A DNA stretch of 13,111 bases, taken from contig JAOIRP010000017.1 of assembly GCA_028221385.1 (NCBI GenBank), positions 1 to 13,111 of the forward strand. Reading direction: 5' to 3'. Position 1 is the stretch's first letter; every line of letters begins with the position of its first letter. A program made the position numbers and the translations under genes. The stretch comes from Candidatus Pelagibacter sp. Its GTDB lineage: Bacteria > Pseudomonadota > Alphaproteobacteria > Pelagibacterales > Pelagibacteraceae. Of the stretch, positions 1 through 8,538 are shown piece by piece. Under the pieces are notes generated by a model. The model did not search any database, was not told the DNA's origin, and saw only the letters and a list, made by a program, of their open reading frames with translations.

Positions 1-670
1 AGCTTGCTAAAAAAAATAAGTAACATAGTGATAAAAAATTTTTTGGATTTTTTTTAAATTTTATTGAGGTCGATTTTATTCCTATTATTTCGTCATCTTT
101 CATATCTTGGAATCCATAGATTGTGTCGAATCCAAGTGTCCAAAATATGGCCCCTAGATAAAATACAATAGCAGTTATATCCAAGTTATTTCTTACACAA
201 ATCCAGCCAAGAATTAAACCATAGTTAAATGTAAATCCTAAAAATAATTGAGGCCAGTAAGTGTATCTTTTTATTAGTGGATATAAAAAAGCTAAGGGCA
301 TTGATCCTAATGCCACGATTATTGTAAGTTTGTTAAAGTTAAGTAAAACCATCAAAGCCAACAAGCAAAGAGATGCAGAATAGAATAATCCAGTTTTTAT
401 AGAAATTTGCCCAGACGCAATAGGTCTTTCTTTTGTTCTAGACACTTTTTTATCAATATCTCTATCAAAAATGTCATTGATAATACATCCGGCTGATCTC
501 ATCAAGACAGAGCCTAAAAAAAATAAAACTAAATAAAATATATATTTATCAAAAGTTCCATTAAAATCATAAGCAAGTGTTAATCCCCATGCACATGGCC
601 AGAATAAAAGCATAAAACCAATAGGCTTTTTTAACCTTATCAATTCTATAAAAAGATTTAATTGATTCAT
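1..670 (-). CDS. ubiA: 4-hydroxybenzoate polyprenyltransferase UbiA (partial, C-terminus outside window)
   Basis: Integral-membrane prenyltransferase that attaches the polyprenyl tail to 4-hydroxybenzoate, an early step of ubiquinone synthesis. Reading leftward from the ATG at 670-668, the frame stays open for 223 codons to the window edge. Both Asp-rich prenyl-diphosphate/Mg2+ motifs are visible: NDIFDRDID at residues 65-73 and DTIYGFQDMKDD at 182-193, the latter followed by the family string GIKSTS. Hydrophobic segments lie between and around them (about 17-34, 42-60, 95-130, 143-180). The family is usually near 290-300 residues, so about 70 C-terminal residues are missing. The N-terminus LIRLKKPIGFMLLFWPCAWG is typical of UbiA and supports this start. 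The gene is divergent from the DUF2721 gene. Identification is secure; the close relative CtaB (heme O synthase) is a separate gene further right. Confidence 0.95.
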   Translation of the reverse strand, partial: MNQLNLFIELIRLKKPIGFMLLFWPCAWGLTLAYDFNGTFDKYIFYLVLFFLGSVLMRSAGCIINDIFDRDIDKKVSRTKERPIASGQISIKTGLFYSASLCLLALMVLLNFNKLTIIVALGSMPLAFLYPLIKRYTYWPQLFLGFTFNYGLILGWICVRNNLDITAIVFYLGAIFWTLGFDTIYGFQDMKDDEIIGIKSTSIKFKKNPKNFLSLCYLFFLAS

Positions 671-680
671 AATAATTTAC

Positions 681-709
681 TTGTAAATAGCAAAGGCTAG
701 TTTCATAAT
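681..709 (+). promoter_or_regulatory. candidate promoter of the DUF2721 gene
   Basis: TTGTAA (681-686), a 17-base spacer and CATAAT (704-709) resemble a sigma-70 promoter. The predicted start point near 716 lies just after the possible TTG codon at 714 and before the ATG at 723, which favours the ATG as the real start. The element interlocks with the candidate ubiA promoter on the other strand: each -35 overlaps the other's -10. Chance occurrence in AT-rich sequence cannot be excluded. Confidence 0.4.
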
Positions 710-712
710 CAA
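684..712 (-). promoter_or_regulatory. candidate promoter of ubiA
   Basis: On the minus strand, TTGATT (712-707) is followed after exactly 17 bases by TATTTA (689-684). Transcription would start near 677, only a few bases before the ubiA ATG at 670, giving an almost leaderless mRNA. No Shine-Dalgarno sequence precedes the ATG. Hexamer matches are easy to find by chance in DNA this AT-rich, so this is an inference from spacing and position. Confidence 0.4.
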
Positions 713-722
713 ATTGATTCGT

Positions 723-1127
723 ATGAATATAGATTACACCGTCACAGCACTTATGTTTCCAGCAATTCCCTTGCTAATGAACATCTATAGTAACAGATTT
801 CATTCACTTAGTAAGCTTATCAGAGAGCTTCATGATGAACATGTTTATGAAAACCATATTCCGCCAGAGTGGAAAAAACAATTTATAAACTTAAGTGGTA
901 GAATAACATTATTGCGATGGACAATTATGTTTGCGGCGTTTGGTTTTTTATTCAATATGATGACTGTTTTAGGCTTGTATTTAAATGAAATTTTTATTGC
1001 ACGATTAATTTTTGGATCATGTTGTTTGTCTATGATTATTTCGATTGTATTTTTTATAAGAGAAATTCATGTATCAACAAATGCACTTAAACTGCATATG
1101 TCTGATATGGATGTTGATCTAGATTAA
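723..1127 (+). CDS. DUF2721 family membrane protein
   Basis: Small integral-membrane protein of about 134 residues in the DUF2721 family, whose function is unknown. The family opening is visible: a hydrophobic ALMFPAIPLLMNIYSNRF, then a short amphipathic stretch (LIRELHDEH), then two more hydrophobic segments at about 64-86 and 93-113, giving three predicted membrane spans. The C-terminal tail is short and acidic. I chose the ATG at 723; a TTG at 714 would add three residues but falls before the predicted transcription start. The gene is divergent from ubiA. Its TAA stop overlaps the TAA of the convergent qor gene within one TTAA, so there is no room for a dedicated terminator. Length matches the family. 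Family assignment is fairly sure; the role is unknown. Confidence 0.82.
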   Translation: MNIDYTVTALMFPAIPLLMNIYSNRFHSLSKLIRELHDEHVYENHIPPEWKKQFINLSGRITLLRWTIMFAAFGFLFNMMTVLGLYLNEIFIARLIFGSCCLSMIISIVFFIREIHVSTNALKLHMSDMDVDLD

Positions 1128-2095
1128 GGTATGATTACTGCAGGACCCTTTAGTAGTCTTGCCTCTAATTCTTCATGAGCTTTTCTCGCCTCACTAAGAG
1201 AATATTTTTTTGAAATTTCAATTTTTACTTTTCCAGATAAAATTGCATCAAAAACTTTTGCTGCAGAGTCCTCAAGTTCTTTTCTAGTCACAGTGTAATG
1301 AGCTATAGAGGGTCTTGTAAAAAAAAGTCCTTTGGTATTGATATGTTTTTTTATATCCAGTGTATGAACATAACCAGATGCATTTCCAAACGCGACCATC
1401 ATTCCTCTGATTTTTAAACATTCAATTGAACCTTCAAAAGTTTTAGTACCAACACCATCATAGACAACATCAATTCCATTTTTTCCTACAATTTTTTCTA
1501 CCTCTTCAACGAAATTATTATCTGTATAATTAATTACGTGATGACAACCATTATTTTTTGCAATAGCTTCTTTTTCTTTTGACCCTACTGTTCCAATTAC
1601 AGTACAACCAATTGCATTGGCCCATTGGCACAATATTTGCCCAACACCACCCGCAGCAGCGTGAAATAATACTTTGTCTCCTTTTTTTGCCACATAACTT
1701 CTATGCAATAAATATTCAGCGGTCATGCCTTTTAATACAATGCAAGAAGCAATTTCATCAGACACTCCGTCTGGAACATTTACTAATTTTTCTTGAGGCA
1801 TTATTTGTTTTTCAGAGTAGCCCCCAATAGGCATTGATGCATGACTAACTCTATCCCCAACTTTAAATAAATTAACTTCTGTTCCAATTTCCTCAATTAT
1901 CCCACAAGCTTCTAAACCGATACCACTTGGTAGAGGAATAGGGTACAAACCTGTTCTGTGATAAACATCTATATAATTAAGCCCAATAGATAAGTTTTTA
2001 ATTAAAACTTCTGTAGGGCCCGGTTTTCCAATCTCAACATCTTTTAACTCTAAGACTTCAGGACCACCAAATTTTTCTATTTTAATTACTTTCAT
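1124..2095 (-). CDS. qor: NAD(P)H:quinone oxidoreductase (zinc-less MDR family, Qor-like)
   Basis: Cytosolic medium-chain dehydrogenase/reductase that transfers electrons from NAD(P)H to quinones or related electrophiles. The 323 residues align end to end with remembered E. coli Qor: an N-terminal GroES-like catalytic domain with NYIDVYHRTGLYP (about 40-52) and SGIGLEACG (57-65), then a Rossmann fold with the nucleotide-binding AAAGGVG (146-152), VYDGVG (211-216) and MVAFGNASG (233-241), ending in a GPAVIIP tail. I see no structural-zinc Cys cluster, as expected for the quinone reductase branch. It is the last gene of a tight leftward set: its ATG overlaps the pirin stop in TAATG, suggesting translational coupling. 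The physiological substrate is unknown; ubiquinone analogues or alkenals are typical for the family. Confidence 0.9.
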   Translation of the reverse strand: MKVIKIEKFGGPEVLELKDVEIGKPGPTEVLIKNLSIGLNYIDVYHRTGLYPIPLPSGIGLEACGIIEEIGTEVNLFKVGDRVSHASMPIGGYSEKQIMPQEKLVNVPDGVSDEIASCIVLKGMTAEYLLHRSYVAKKGDKVLFHAAAGGVGQILCQWANAIGCTVIGTVGSKEKEAIAKNNGCHHVINYTDNNFVEEVEKIVGKNGIDVVYDGVGTKTFEGSIECLKIRGMMVAFGNASGYVHTLDIKKHINTKGLFFTRPSIAHYTVTRKELEDSAAKVFDAILSGKVKIEISKKYSLSEARKAHEELEARLLKGPAVIIP

Positions 2096-2931
2096 TATTT
2101 TACAAACGTATCATTATGATAATCTTGAACTGCTTGCAAGATTTCAGCTTTAGTATTCATTACAAAGGGTCCACCTCTAGCAATTTCTTCATTAATAGGT
2201 TTTCCTGAAATCACTAAAAACTTTGCATTAGATTTGGCTTTAACAGATAAATACTCACCTTTTGATAATAATATTAATGTACTGTCTTTAACAATATCGT
2301 GTTTGTTTTTACCAATTTCAATTTCTCCATTAATTAAATAAATAAAAGTATTATGAGTAGATGGTAAGTTAAAATTAAACTTTTTATCTTTATTTAATTC
2401 AACATCTAAATAGACGGGTTCAACGTTATGACCCTTAACAGGGCCTTCAATATTTTCAAATTTACCAGCGATTACTTTGATGGTTTTATCTTCATCTTTA
2501 TGAACACTCATTTTATCTGCATCAATATAAATATATTCTGGCTTACTCATCTTTAATTTAGCAGGCATGTTGATCCATAATTGAAAACCATGAAGTTTAC
2601 CTTCTTTCATTGCAGGCATTTCAGAATGGATTATTCCACTTCCCGTTTTCATCCATTGGACATCTCCTGCAGTCATCCTACCTTCACCACCGGTGCTATC
2701 TTTATGCTCAAAATCTCCAGCAAGCATATAAGTGACTGTTTCAATCCCTCTATGAGGGTGGGGTGGAAATCCAGCAATATAATCTTCACTATTTTCAGAT
2801 CCAAACTCATCTAACATCAAAAAAGGATCAAAGTAGTTTGGCTCAACACCAATGCTTCTTTTTAACTTAACACCAGCTCCATCTGATGTTGCAACTGGTT
2901 CTATTATTTTTTGAACTTCTACTGCCCTCAT
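2095..2931 (-). CDS. pirin family protein (bicupin)
   Basis: Bicupin metalloprotein of 278 residues, the usual pirin length. The N-terminal cupin has the pirin signature FPPHPHRGIETVTYML (55-70). The predicted metal ligands H58, H60, H102 and E104 (GIIHSEMP) match the ligand pattern of human pirin and E. coli YhhW. A second cupin-like domain fills residues about 150-250, and the tail FVMNTKAEI is characteristic of pirins. Some bacterial pirins show quercetin 2,3-dioxygenase activity; others bind regulatory or metabolic proteins, so the true role here is open. The gene sits 2 bp downstream of doxX and overlaps qor by one base, in a presumed operon CDGSH-doxX-pirin-qor. The family call is secure; the reaction is not. 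Confidence 0.92.
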   Translation of the reverse strand: MRAVEVQKIIEPVATSDGAGVKLKRSIGVEPNYFDPFLMLDEFGSENSEDYIAGFPPHPHRGIETVTYMLAGDFEHKDSTGGEGRMTAGDVQWMKTGSGIIHSEMPAMKEGKLHGFQLWINMPAKLKMSKPEYIYIDADKMSVHKDEDKTIKVIAGKFENIEGPVKGHNVEPVYLDVELNKDKKFNFNLPSTHNTFIYLINGEIEIGKNKHDIVKDSTLILLSKGEYLSVKAKSNAKFLVISGKPINEEIARGGPFVMNTKAEILQAVQDYHNDTFVK

Positions 2932-2933
2932 GC

Positions 2934-3344
2934 TTATGTTCGATTACCTTTAATTAAAAAATAAATTCCACCAATGAGAAGAAATATTTGTTCACTAGTA
3001 AATAATTTTGTTGTGAAGAACCAGTCTTTATGAGCAAAGACGAGTATAGTTATCATTAATATAGTTATGTTGAGACCTGATAGTCTTGTGAATATATTTC
3101 CAAAAGGATTCTTAATAAAACCACTTATAATTAATACCAATCCAGTCAAGAGTTCAGATAAAGCAACTGTTGATGCTAACATAGGTGATAGACCAAAATA
3201 CTCAATTAACCCTTGGGGAGGTAAAGGAAATTTTTTTGCACCGTGAATAATAAAAGCAACACCAATTCCAAATCTTAAAATTAGAGATGCTAGAGAGTCT
3301 ATATTAGAAAAAAAACTATTAACTTTATTATTTAAATTCTGCAT
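2934..3344 (-). CDS. DoxX family membrane protein
   Basis: Predicted four-helix inner-membrane protein of 136 residues in the DoxX/DoxD-like family. The first helix carries the family motif LRFGIGVAFIIHGAKKF (23-39). Other hydrophobic spans lie near 55-75, 86-104 and 117-132. The family includes a subunit of archaeal thiosulfate:quinone oxidoreductase and proteins linked to oxidative-stress complexes, but most members are uncharacterised and no specific reaction can be assigned. A ribosome-binding site AAGGA (minus strand, 3353-3349) lies four bases before the ATG, supporting the start. The neighbours, CDGSH protein 11 bp upstream and pirin 2 bp downstream, indicate co-transcription in a redox-related operon. 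Confidence 0.85.
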   Translation of the reverse strand: MQNLNNKVNSFFSNIDSLASLILRFGIGVAFIIHGAKKFPLPPQGLIEYFGLSPMLASTVALSELLTGLVLIISGFIKNPFGNIFTRLSGLNITILMITILVFAHKDWFFTTKLFTSEQIFLLIGGIYFLIKGNRT

Positions 3345-3355
3345 TTTATCCTTTG

Positions 3356-3592
3356 TTATTTGTTATGTGATCCATCACAAAATGGCTGATTGTTAGTTTG
3401 TTTACAAGAGCAAAAAAACATTTTTTTTGTCTCATCTGCCTTGTATACAAATGGAGTAAACTCCGTACCTTTATGTGATCCATCACAAAAAGGTTGTTTT
3501 GTACTTTTTCCACATGAACACCAATAATAAGATTTATCTTTTTCAACTTCTACAGCAATGGCACTATTGCCAGCTTTTTGTCCTTTAGTCAT
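3356..3592 (-). CDS. double CDGSH-type iron-sulfur protein
   Basis: Small soluble protein of 78 residues with two complete CDGSH motifs, each predicted to hold one redox-active 2Fe-2S cluster with three-Cys/one-His ligation. Motif 1 uses C25, C27, C36 and H40; motif 2 uses C61, C63, C72 and H76. Both contain the string QPFCDGSH. The tandem layout resembles human CISD3/Miner2 and its bacterial homologues, as opposed to membrane-anchored mitoNEET; no transmembrane helix is present. A good ribosome-binding site, GAAAGGG (minus strand, 3604-3598), precedes the ATG by five bases. It is the first gene of the tight set CDGSH-doxX-pirin-qor. The 110 bp upstream, to the dehalogenase stop at 3703, is AT-rich and should hold the promoter, although I find no convincing -35/-10 pair. 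Electron transfer or cluster donation is the likely role, by inference. Confidence 0.92.
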   Translation of the reverse strand: MTKGQKAGNSAIAVEVEKDKSYYWCSCGKSTKQPFCDGSHKGTEFTPFVYKADETKKMFFCSCKQTNNQPFCDGSHNK

Positions 3593-3702
3593 GTTTACCC
3601 TTTCAATTTAATTGACTTCTTTTTAATACTTTTCAGATTGGAATAAAAGAAATACTCGAACTATTTCAGTTAAATTAAATAAAAATTTTGAAGAAAATAA
3701 AA

Positions 3703-4365
3703 TTAGATAATATCAAGCAACTGCTTTAAGTTTTTAATTTCATTTTTAGGTCTGTAGTCAAGGTAATCAAAAATATTATTATTTCTATTGACCCAGATCG
3801 AACTGTAACCATAATTTCCACCACCAGATACATCCCAAGTATTTGCACTTAAAAATGCAACTTGTTCTTTTTGTATTTTGTATTTTTTAATTGGCATGTC
3901 GTAAACTTTCACGTCAGGTTTATAAATTCCAACTTCTTCAATTGAGAATATATCATCAAATATATTTTTTAATCCATTACTCTGAACTAATTCATTTAGA
4001 AGAGAGGGTGTTCCATTTGAAAGAATGGCAAGTTTATAATTTTTCTCTTTTAGAGCCATTAAAACTTCAGGAACTTCTTTAAAAGGTGAAAGAATTTTAT
4101 AGAGGTTTAATAATTCATTTTTCATTGAAGAGTCTATTTCAAATGCCCTCATTGATTTATCCAAACTATCTTCTGTAATTTGCCAAAAGTCCTTATGTCT
4201 ATTCATTAAACTTCTTAGCCACGTATATTCTAATTGGGTAGTTCTCCAATAATTAGCAAAACCTTCCCACTTATCACCAATTTTATCTTTACATTTTTCG
4301 GCCGCTGAATTGACATCAAAAAGAGTACCATATGCATCAAAAATTATTGCTTTAATATTTTTCAT
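3703..4365 (-). CDS. (S)-2-haloacid dehalogenase, haloacid dehalogenase type II
   Basis: HAD-superfamily hydrolase of 220 residues closely matching L-2-haloacid dehalogenases, which hydrolyse (S)-2-haloalkanoates to (R)-2-hydroxyacids. All expected catalytic positions are visible: nucleophile D10 in FDAYGTLFD, T14, R41 (halide/carboxylate site), S116-N117 in ILSNG, K149 in YKPD, Y155, and S173, N175 and D178 in SANTWD. These correspond to the Pseudomonas L-DEX YL residues with a shift of at most two positions. The helical cap lies between residues about 18 and 95. A generic HAD phosphatase is less likely because R41 and the SxNxxD site are kept. The start is divergent from rsmE by only 16 bp. 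It is 110 bp upstream of the CDGSH gene, so co-transcription with that operon is possible but unproven. Confidence 0.87.
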   Translation of the reverse strand: MKNIKAIIFDAYGTLFDVNSAAEKCKDKIGDKWEGFANYWRTTQLEYTWLRSLMNRHKDFWQITEDSLDKSMRAFEIDSSMKNELLNLYKILSPFKEVPEVLMALKEKNYKLAILSNGTPSLLNELVQSNGLKNIFDDIFSIEEVGIYKPDVKVYDMPIKKYKIQKEQVAFLSANTWDVSGGGNYGYSSIWVNRNNNIFDYLDYRPKNEIKNLKQLLDII

Positions 4366-4381
4366 AATTAAACTTATCTAA

Positions 4382-5083
4382 ATGAGTAATATTAGATTAT
4401 TTTTTAGTGAAAGTTTATCCCTAAATTTGACGGCTAAACTTGATAAATCGCAATCACATTACGTTAGTAAAGTTATGAGAATAAAGAAGAGTGAAGTGTT
4501 TTCTTTGTTTAACAGCAGTGGTGAGTGGGAAGCAAAAATTTTAAATATATCGAAAAACATCGTTGAATTTAATGTTACAAAGCAATTAAGACAAAAACAA
4601 AGTTTTAAAGAACTATGGTTAGCCTTTTCACCCATTAAATCAAATTATTTTAATTTTATGATTCAAAAAGCCACAGAGTTAGGTGTAACTAAATTTTTGC
4701 CAATAATTTTTGATAGAACCATCGTTCGTAAAGTTAATAAAGAGAGATTAGAAAAAGTTATTATTGAGGCAACAGAACAATCCAATCGAATTAATATACC
4801 CACAATTAAAGAGCCCCAGTCACTAGACTCATTTTTAAAAAAAAATAAAACAGATTTAATATTCACTGATCTGAATACGACAAATAAAAAAATTGATCTA
4901 AATCAATTAACTTCTAATCCAACTTGTGTAATTATTGGTCCTGAAGGAGATTTTTCTGAGGAAGAAAGAGAGCAGATTCTTAAATATAAAGGAGTTCAAC
5001 CAATTAAAATTAATGAAAATATATTGAGGTCCGAAACCGCTGTAATTTCAGCATTATCTATCATCAATTATGTTATTAATTGA
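4382..5083 (+). CDS. rsmE: 16S rRNA (uracil(1498)-N(3))-methyltransferase RsmE
   Basis: SPOUT-class methyltransferase (233 residues, family-typical) that methylates N3 of U1498 in 16S rRNA of the assembled 30S subunit using S-adenosylmethionine. An N-terminal PUA-like domain (about 1-70, with HYVSKVMRIKKSE) is followed by the SPOUT domain with KATELGV (96-102), EATEQSNR (129-136), GPEGDF (186-191) and LRSETA (215-220); the last two help form the knotted SAM site. GPEGD replaces the more usual GPEGG. No Shine-Dalgarno sequence precedes the ATG, and only 16 bp separate it from the divergent dehalogenase. A TTGACA hexamer at 4310-4315 inside the dehalogenase gene could be part of its promoter. 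It ends 60 bp before coxB and might also feed transcription into the oxidase operon. Confidence 0.93.
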   Translation: MSNIRLFFSESLSLNLTAKLDKSQSHYVSKVMRIKKSEVFSLFNSSGEWEAKILNISKNIVEFNVTKQLRQKQSFKELWLAFSPIKSNYFNFMIQKATELGVTKFLPIIFDRTIVRKVNKERLEKVIIEATEQSNRINIPTIKEPQSLDSFLKKNKTDLIFTDLNTTNKKIDLNQLTSNPTCVIIGPEGDFSEEEREQILKYKGVQPIKINENILRSETAVISALSIINYVIN

Positions 5084-5143
5084 TATTTTGTCGCGAAAAG
5101 TAAAGTGTAATTTCTTTAAAGACGGACTATATAGTGTTTACAA
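5084..5143 (+). promoter_or_regulatory. leader region of the cytochrome oxidase operon, with two palindromes
   Basis: This 60-bp spacer between rsmE and coxB is where the oxidase operon promoter is expected. It contains two perfect 10-bp palindromes, TCTTTAAAGA (5113-5122) and ACTATATAGT (5126-5135), separated by three bases, plus a GC core TCGCGA (5091-5096) inside the imperfect palindrome TTTTGTCGCGAAAA. TATATA at 5128-5133 could serve as a -10, but no good -35 lies 16-18 bp upstream. No Shine-Dalgarno precedes the coxB ATG. I infer operator or promoter sites; no regulator can be named. I see no terminator-like GC hairpin with a T-run. Confidence 0.4.
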
Positions 5144-7596
<2,453 letters not shown>

Positions 7597-7626
7597 TAAG
7601 TTTTCTATATTTTAAATAAAAGATTA

Positions 7627-8538
7627 ATGATTAATTCAAAATTAAAAAATAAAAACTTAAGTCAGGAAGATGTTTTTAATTTTTCTGAATTATTCAAATT
7701 AATGAAACCAAGAGTAATGTCTTTGGTTATTTTTACATGTGCTGTTGGTTTGTTGATGGCCCCAGTTAGCATCTCAACAAAAGATGCAATGATTGCAATA
7801 TTATTAGTCTCAATAGGCGCTGGTGCGGCAGGGGCATTAAATATGTGGTATGAATCAGATCTTGATGCTTTAATGACCAGAACTTGTCTAAGACCAATTC
7901 CTATGGGCAAGGTCAATAAAAAACAAGCTTTAATTTTTGGAATAGCACTTTCCTTTTTTTCTGTAATAGCACTTGATTATTTTGCTAATAGAATTTCAGC
8001 AGCTTTATTACTTCTTACAATTTTATTTTATGTATTTGTTTACACAATATGGTTAAAGAGAAAAACTTCACAAAATATTGTAATTGGTGGAGCAGCAGGT
8101 GCTTTACCCCCAGTAATTGGGTGGACTATTGCCACTAACTCACTTTCTTTAGAGCCAATAACTTTTTTTCTAATTATATTTTTTTGGACTCCGTCTCATT
8201 TCTGGGCACTAAGTCTTTATAAATCAGATGATTATAAAAAAGCAAAAATCCCAATGTTACCTTTAACTAATGGCATTGAAAGTACTAAAATAAATATTTT
8301 TGTTTACTCTTTGTTAATGCTTCCAGTGATTATTCTGCCTTATGCAATAGGGTTTGTTAGTTTGGTATTTTTAGTTCCAGCACTGATGCTTACCTTTTAT
8401 TATAATTTACTATGTTTTGAGCTCTATAAATTCAAAAAGAATAAATTTAGTGCAAAAAAAGCAAAATCAATTTTTGGGTATTCAATTTTATATTTGTTTT
8501 TGATATTTGTAATTTTCTTGATAGATAAGATATTATGA
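7627..8538 (+). CDS. ctaB: protoheme IX farnesyltransferase (heme O synthase)
   Basis: Membrane prenyltransferase that adds a farnesyl group to heme b, making heme O, the precursor of the heme A used by coxA. The 303 residues include a polar N-terminus, LMKPRVMSLVIFTC (25-38) and several hydrophobic helices. The first diphosphate-binding motif lies at 72-80 (NMWYESDLD, followed by ALMTRTCLRPIPMG), and the second region DDYKKAKIPMLPLTNG at 201-216. The first motif carries Glu (E76) where the usual NxxxDxxxD has Asp; the other acidic residues remain. Heme A synthase (ctaA), the next enzyme, is not in this window. The TGA stop overlaps the start of the small coxF-like gene in ATGA, pointing to coupled translation. 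UbiA is the main look-alike, but the RTCLRPIP and WTPSHFWALSLY strings are specific to heme O synthases. Confidence 0.95.
   Translation: MINSKLKNKNLSQEDVFNFSELFKLMKPRVMSLVIFTCAVGLLMAPVSISTKDAMIAILLVSIGAGAAGALNMWYESDLDALMTRTCLRPIPMGKVNKKQALIFGIALSFFSVIALDYFANRISAALLLLTILFYVFVYTIWLKRKTSQNIVIGGAAGALPPVIGWTIATNSLSLEPITFFLIIFFWTPSHFWALSLYKSDDYKKAKIPMLPLTNGIESTKINIFVYSLLMLPVIILPYAIGFVSLVFLVPALMLTFYYNLLCFELYKFKKNKFSAKKAKSIFGYSILYLFLIFVIFLIDKIL

Noticed and set aside
661..722. Direct repeat ATTGATTC at 661-668 and 713-720 flanking the ubiA/DUF2721 spacer.
   Set aside because: Eight bases in AT-rich DNA, one copy within the ubiA coding start; easily chance and no mobile-element context.
714..722. TTG at 714 as start of the DUF2721 gene.
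   Set aside because: An in-frame ATG lies three codons later, begins the family-typical sequence and fits the predicted transcription start better.
3363..3490. Identical 20-bp direct repeat (3363-3382 and 3471-3490), each holding the inverted repeat TGTGAT-CC-ATCACA, which looks like a CRP/FNR-type operator pair.
   Set aside because: Both copies encode the CDGSH motif (Phe-Cys-Asp-Gly-Ser-His) in frame, 36 codons apart. The palindrome follows from those codons, and the rest of the two domains differs, so this is coding constraint and not an operator.
3346..3546. 66-codon minus-strand frame overlapping the CDGSH gene.
   Set aside because: It is a shifted frame of the CDGSH gene, which itself has complete motifs and a Shine-Dalgarno; the alternative protein has no recognisable features.
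3593..3702. Promoter for the CDGSH operon in the 110-bp spacer.
   Set aside because: The location is right, but no -35/-10 pair with proper spacing stands out from the AT-rich background, so no site is called.
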